Positions 8,003-9,620 of a stretch of 9,620 nt of DNA are shown in pieces. The position numbers and the translations under genes were made by a program. How positions within the stretch are numbered: the stretch's first letter is position 1; each line of letters starts with the position of its first letter. Source of the stretch: Roseibacillus sp. GTDB lineage: Bacteria > Verrucomicrobiota > Verrucomicrobiae > Verrucomicrobiales > Akkermansiaceae. The stretch lies in contig PBNG01000072.1 of the NCBI GenBank assembly GCA_002723015.1, positions 1-9,620 of the forward strand. The letters are read 5' to 3'. The notes beneath the pieces are model-generated. The model did not search any database. It saw nothing but the letters and a program-made list of their open reading frames with translations, and was not told the origin of the DNA.

Positions 8003-9613
8003 ATGAGAATACTCCTTTTCCTCCTGCTTGCTACCTCTGCCCTTTCCTTTGGCGCCCAACAAAAGCCCAATATCGTTTTCATTTTCAGTGACGACCATGC
8101 CCCTCACGCCATCGGCGCATATAATGGATGGCTGAAGAGCGCCAACCCAACCCCCCACATCGACCGTCTGGCAGCGGAGGGGATGCTTTTTGATAAGAGT
8201 TTTTGCACCAACTCCATCTGCGGCCCAAGCCGGGCAGTGATCATCACTGGAAAGCACAGTCACAAGAATGGCTTCATGAACAATGGGAACAACTTCAATG
8301 GATCCCAGCAAACGTTCCCAAAACTTCTGCAGACCGCAGGATACCAGACCGCCATGTTCGGAAAGTGGCACCTCAAATCACAACCACAGGGGTTCGATAA
8401 GTGGATGGTCCTTCCCGGACAGGGTCTCTATTACAATCCCGATCTCCTCACGCCCGAGGGAAAAACCACTATTGAGGGGCACTGCACGGACGTTGTGACC
8501 AATCTCGCCGTAGACTGGCTCAAGAAGGAGCGGGACCAAAAGAAGCCATTTCTCCTCATGTGCCAGCACAAGGCACCCCACCGTAACTGGATGCCCGCCC
8601 TTCGTCATCTCCATCTCTGGGCCGACGAGGATCTTCCGGAACCCGAAACACTCTTTGATAAATGGGAAGACAACGCCAGCCCTGCACGCTGGCAGGAACT
8701 TGAGATTGATGGTCATATGGACCTGCAGTTCGATCTCTTTTACAACCTGACGCCTGCCTACAAGGGAGCGGATCGGAAGGGCATGTTTGACAAGTCCGCT
8801 TGGCGCAATATGTCAAGGATGACGCCCACCCAGCTTACAGCCTGGCGCGATCACTACGCTCCACGCGACGCCGAACTCAGGAAAGCCAACCTGAAGGGAA
8901 AGGACCTCGTTCGCTGGAAATACCAGCGATACGCAAAGAACTACCTGCGGTCCGTGCGAGGGGTCGACGAGAGCGTTGGAACCTTGATGCGAACACTCGA
9001 TGAGATGGGAATTTCGGATAACACGATCGTGGTCTACTCCTCAGACCAGGGGTTCTACATCGGGGATCATGGCTGGTTCGATAAACGCTGGATGTATGAA
9101 GAGTCCCTCCTTATGCCGCTCATAATCAAGTGGCCGGGAGTGACCAAGCCTGGCTCGCGTGACAAGAAGCATATGGTGCAGAACCTCGACTACGCCGAAA
9201 CCTTTCTTGAAGCTGCCGGAGTCGCAATTCCGGAGGATATGCAAGGGCAGTCGCTCGTCCCTCTCCTCAAGGGCGAGACCCCCGGAGAATGGCGGGACAG
9301 CATTTACTACCACTACTACGAGTATCCAAGCGTCCATCAGGTTCCCCGTCACAACGGGATCAGGACCGAGCGATATAAGCTCATTCAGTTTTACGAATTC
9401 GGGGAATGGGAGTTCTACGACCTGAAAGAGGATCCCGAGGAATTGAAAAACCTGTACCAGGATGAGAAATACGCAGCCCAGGTCTCCCAGATGAAAAATC
9501 AGCTTGAGGGATTACGGCGCAAATACGACGACAACACTGTCGGAACTCTGAAGCCTGAGGCATGGCGTCAGAAGCACCGCACTCTTCAATTCCGGGTTAA
9601 GGATGAGCTCTGA
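8003..9613 (+). CDS. Sulfatase 2, N-acetylglucosamine-6-sulfatase/mucin-desulfating type, exported
   Basis: A 536-residue type I sulfatase with a signal peptide (RILLFLLLATSALSFG, cleavage near residue 17-19). It opens with KPNIVFIFSDDHAPHAIGAY, giving metal-binding D30/D31. The formylglycine motif is CGPSRAVIITGK, with C73 as the modified residue and R77 beside it. GKWH places K121 and H123, MCQHKAPH gives H189 and H193, and SSDQGFYIGDHGWFDKRWMYEESL supplies D348/Q349, H356 and K361. The DQG...GDHGWFDKR segment and a C-terminal RTERYKLIQFYEFGEWEFYD block match the subgroup usually annotated as mucin-desulfating or N-acetylglucosamine-6-sulfatase-like. That is a family resemblance, not a proven substrate. 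It differs clearly from sulfatase 1 (DQ rather than DN; a longer insert at about 195-310), so the two probably attack different sulfate positions. It starts 22 bases after the propeller gene and ends 7 bases before the window edge. Confidence 0.94.
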   Translation: MRILLFLLLATSALSFGAQQKPNIVFIFSDDHAPHAIGAYNGWLKSANPTPHIDRLAAEGMLFDKSFCTNSICGPSRAVIITGKHSHKNGFMNNGNNFNGSQQTFPKLLQTAGYQTAMFGKWHLKSQPQGFDKWMVLPGQGLYYNPDLLTPEGKTTIEGHCTDVVTNLAVDWLKKERDQKKPFLLMCQHKAPHRNWMPALRHLHLWADEDLPEPETLFDKWEDNASPARWQELEIDGHMDLQFDLFYNLTPAYKGADRKGMFDKSAWRNMSRMTPTQLTAWRDHYAPRDAELRKANLKGKDLVRWKYQRYAKNYLRSVRGVDESVGTLMRTLDEMGISDNTIVVYSSDQGFYIGDHGWFDKRWMYEESLLMPLIIKWPGVTKPGSRDKKHMVQNLDYAETFLEAAGVAIPEDMQGQSLVPLLKGETPGEWRDSIYYHYYEYPSVHQVPRHNGIRTERYKLIQFYEFGEWEFYDLKEDPEELKNLYQDEKYAAQVSQMKNQLEGLRRKYDDNTVGTLKPEAWRQKHRTLQFRVKDEL

Positions 9614-9620
9614 TCCTCCG

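Noticed and set aside
7216..8082. 288-codon minus-strand open frame opposite the propeller gene and the start of sulfatase 2
   Set aside because: It overlaps two well-supported genes in antisense and has no recognisable motif.

Overview
The window looks like a chromosomal segment of a Gram-negative bacterium from the PVC group, most likely Verrucomicrobiota; Planctomycetota or Lentisphaerota are possible. This is an inference from the gene set: sulfatases with signal peptides, a Tat-exported Gfo/Idh/MocA oxidoreductase, a ThuA-like protein and an exported PQQ-type beta-propeller protein, together with moderately high GC and an almost complete lack of Shine-Dalgarno sequences before the start codons. 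No RNA gene, CRISPR array, insertion sequence or phage gene was seen.

Layout. (1) Positions 1-2460, minus strand: pntA followed by pntB, the two subunits of the proton-translocating NAD(P) transhydrogenase. pntA is complete and single-chain. pntB is cut by the left edge and lacks its NADP-binding domain. (2) Positions 2461-2800: a divergent intergenic region with no recognisable gene. (3) Positions 2801-4128, plus strand: a Tat-exported Gfo/Idh/MocA oxidoreductase whose frame is broken by an apparent one-base loss near 3950. Restoring that base gives a normal family C-terminus ending at 4128. A strong intrinsic terminator follows at 4175-4208. (4) Positions 4405-9613, plus strand: four closely spaced genes for exported proteins, namely a ThuA-like protein, sulfatase 1, a PQQ-like beta-propeller protein and sulfatase 2, with gaps of 43, 74 and 22 bases. 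They are probably one transcription unit separate from the oxidoreductase.

How the genes may work together. The plus-strand genes resemble the exported glycan-processing sets of PVC bacteria: two formylglycine sulfatases to remove sulfate esters, an oxidoreductase and a ThuA-like protein that may act on the released sugars, and a propeller protein of unknown partner or ligand. The substrate cannot be read from the sequence. No glycoside hydrolase, polysaccharide lyase, SusC/SusD pair, regulator or sulfatase-maturing enzyme lies in the window, so these would have to be supplied from elsewhere. The transhydrogenase, which interconverts NADH and NADPH at the inner membrane, is a housekeeping neighbour with no evident functional link.

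The most solid anomaly is the frameshifted oxidoreductase. No clearly undescribed system is evident; the four-gene exported cluster and a recurrent non-Shine-Dalgarno motif before three of its start codons are the points most worth following up.
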